Assembly (NCBI GenBank): GCA_035707965.1
Contig: DASSTJ010000079.1
Location: 1 to 6,470, forward strand
Source of the DNA: DASSTJ01 sp035707965
GTDB lineage: Bacteria > Actinomycetota > Actinomycetes > Actinomycetales > Angustibacteraceae
Length of the DNA: 6,470 bases
Direction of reading: 5' to 3'
Part shown: positions 5,517 to 6,470 of the stretch, one piece after another
Position numbering within the stretch: position 1 is the stretch's first letter
Layout of the letters: each line of letters opens with the position of its first letter
Program-made: the position numbers and the translations under genes
The notes under the pieces: model-generated
Told to the model about the DNA's origin: nothing
Seen by the model: only the letters and a program-made list of their open reading frames with translations
The model's database searches: none

Positions 5517-5522
5517 TACGTT
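5517..5522 (+). promoter_or_regulatory. Possible -10 hexamer for mscL
   Basis: TACGTT in the 82-base gap before mscL fits TAnnnT and would give a leader of about 30 bases. No matching -35 is clear, so mscL could also be read from the mtnP promoter. Confidence 0.28.
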
Positions 5523-5560
5523 CGGGCCGCCGGTCACCGTCTCGAGGCAAGGGGCAGAAC

Positions 5561-5989
5561 ATGCTCAAGGGTTTCAAGGACTTCCTCATGCGCGGCAACG
5601 TCGTCGACCTGGCGGTCGCCGTCGTCATCGGCACCGCATTCGCGACGCTGGTCAGCCAGTTCACCGAGTCGTTCATCAACCCGCTGATCAAGCTGGTCGG
5701 TGGCGGCGGAGTCAGCGGCGGCTCGTTCACGGTCAACGACGTGAAGTTCGACTGGGCGGCGTTCGTCAACGCGGTCATCTACTTCGTCATCGTCGCGGCC
5801 GTCGTCTACTTCTTCGTCGTCGTGCCGATGAACCACCTGCTCAAGCGGCTCAAGCGCGACGAGGAGCCGGAGCCCGAGGCGCCGAGCCCGGACACGGTGC
5901 TGCTCACGGAGATCCGCGACCTCCTGCGCGCACAGCGGGGGACTCCGGGAGCGACCGGCGGCAGGCCGATCGACCCCGGCAGCATCTGA
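5561..5989 (+). CDS. mscL: MscL, large-conductance mechanosensitive channel
   Basis: This is a homopentameric inner-membrane channel that opens under membrane tension and releases solutes on hypo-osmotic shock. The 142 residues match the family in length. The N-terminal amphipathic helix MLKGFKDFLMRGN leads into pore helix TM1 (about 14-41), with the signature DLAVAVVIGTAF at 16-27. A periplasmic loop of about 25 residues, glycine-rich at first (GGGG, 47-50), is followed by TM2 (about 67-90). A basic KRLKRD stretch and an acidic/proline linker lead to the C-terminal bundle helix LLTEIRDLL at 114-122. The ATG at 5561 is preceded by AAGGGG with 6 bases of spacing. The frame is open 26 codons further upstream, but that part lacks family similarity. 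In M. tuberculosis mscL lies a few genes from ruc, so this neighbourhood is probably ancestral. Confidence 0.96.
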   Translation: MLKGFKDFLMRGNVVDLAVAVVIGTAFATLVSQFTESFINPLIKLVGGGGVSGGSFTVNDVKFDWAAFVNAVIYFVIVAAVVYFFVVVPMNHLLKRLKRDEEPEPEAPSPDTVLLTEIRDLLRAQRGTPGATGGRPIDPGSI

Positions 5990-6001
5990 CCGCGCGGGGC
6001 C

Positions 6002-6470
6002 TCAGTCCCAGTGCGGTGGCCGCTGGTCGAGCAGCCACCGCTCATGAGGGTCGTGCGCCTCGACACCCGAGCCCGGCCGGTTCCGGCCGGTCGAGTGGTG
6101 CTCGCCGGCGGCGCGACCGGTGTCCGCCGGGCCGTCCGCGGTGCTCACGTCGCCGCGGGCCACGACGCGTCTGATCGCCGCCGAGACGGCGGCATCCAGG
6201 GTCCCGCTGCGGCGCACGAAGCCGAGCTGCTGCCGCACGAGCGCAGCCAGCTGTTCGTGCGTGCGCAGCAAGGTGTCCGAGCAGATCCACGCCACCACGG
6301 CATCCAGCTCGTCGTCCCGGTAGTCGGCGATGGGGCGGCCCGTCGGCACGCGCGGACGTTCACCACGCCGCTGGGCGGCGACCGACGTCCACGGCGTCGT
6401 CGCAGGGGGTGGGTCGCCTGCCGCCCCGGGGGCGCCGGGTCGACCGGCTGACGGCGGTGCCGTCGGGGAC
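6002..6470 (-). CDS. C-terminal part of a larger protein, possibly a helicase/ATPase (5' end cut by window)
   Basis: The frame is open from the right window edge to a TGA at 6002-6004, giving 155 visible residues without a start. The first 40 are rich in Pro, Ala, Gly and Arg and look like a linker. A compact helical segment follows: ADYRDDELDAVVAWICSDTLL, then RTHEQLAALVRQQLGFVRRSG and a DAAVSAAIRRV helix. The last 50 residues are polar and low in hydrophobics. The helical segment resembles, from memory, the C-terminal tail of large actinobacterial AAA/DNA2-type helicase proteins (pattern: one helix, SD-LRT-EL, GF-RRG, AA-I-RA). This is suggestive only. A GTG at 6349 could start a 115-residue protein, but the uninterrupted frame upstream and the linker composition favour a truncated longer gene. 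It converges on mscL with 12 bases between the two stops. Confidence 0.6.
   Translation of the reverse strand, partial: SPTAPPSAGRPGAPGAAGDPPPATTPWTSVAAQRRGERPRVPTGRPIADYRDDELDAVVAWICSDTLLRTHEQLAALVRQQLGFVRRSGTLDAAVSAAIRRVVARGDVSTADGPADTGRAAGEHHSTGRNRPGSGVEAHDPHERWLLDQRPPHWD

Noticed and set aside
4719..5537. Minus-strand open frame of 272 codons opposite the SAF gene.
   Set aside because: It is a Ser/Thr/Arg/Ala-rich shadow with no recognisable motif. The plus strand carries a membrane segment and a SAF domain with sensible start and stop overlaps.
5483..5560. An N-terminal extension of MscL by 26 residues from an upstream in-frame ATG.
   Set aside because: MscL proteins start at the MLKGFKDF-type helix, and a ribosome binding site precedes the ATG at 5561. 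The extension is Arg/Ser/Pro-rich and unlike the family.
6073..6090. Two CCGGCCGG blocks separated by TT, a possible terminator for mscL inside the convergent gene.
   Set aside because: The motif lies in coding sequence, gives only a tight short stem without a T-run, and such GC blocks are expected by chance in this composition.

Overview
The window is chromosomal DNA from a high-GC actinobacterium. The evidence is a strong G/C bias at third codon positions, GTG starts, leaderless-looking promoters, an FmdB-type zinc-ribbon protein with a serine tail preceded by a CIRCE operator, and a gene set (ruc, mscL) that also lies close together in Mycobacterium tuberculosis. The genus cannot be resolved from the sequence alone. 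No rRNA, tRNA, CRISPR array, insertion sequence or prophage gene was seen.

Left half (1-3193, minus strand): a molybdate uptake operon read right to left. It runs from a small regulator with a MerR-like helix-turn-helix fused to a Mop/TOBE molybdate-binding domain, through modA (lipoprotein binding protein) and modB (permease), to modC (ATPase, cut by the left window edge). All three junctions can be read as 4-base start/stop overlaps (ATGA, GTGA, ATGA), so the genes are probably co-transcribed and translationally coupled. The promoter appears leaderless (TAGTGT, then GTG 6 bases later). It is overlapped by an imperfect palindrome that could be the operator of the regulator.

Middle (3194-3970): a 270-base divergent intergenic region, then a homologue of the M. 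tuberculosis redox-regulated chaperone Ruc (Rv0991c). A CIRCE-type inverted repeat, the HrcA operator, lies between a candidate -10 and the ribosome binding site, so this gene is predicted to belong to the heat-shock (HrcA) regulon. After it come a 13-bp GC-rich hairpin and a 174-base gap holding four DnaA-box-like repeats and a second leaderless TAGTGT promoter.

Right half (3971-6470): S-methyl-5'-thioadenosine phosphorylase (mtnP), overlapping by ATGA a membrane-anchored SAF-domain (CpaB/RcpC-like) protein, then mscL, the large-conductance mechanosensitive channel. These are all on the plus strand. A convergent minus-strand gene enters from the right edge and stops 12 bases from mscL. Only its C-terminal part is visible, and it may be the tail of a large helicase/ATPase-type protein.

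The most interesting signals are regulatory: the CIRCE site at ruc, the palindrome on the mod promoter, the DnaA-box-like cluster before mtnP, and the two matched leaderless promoters.
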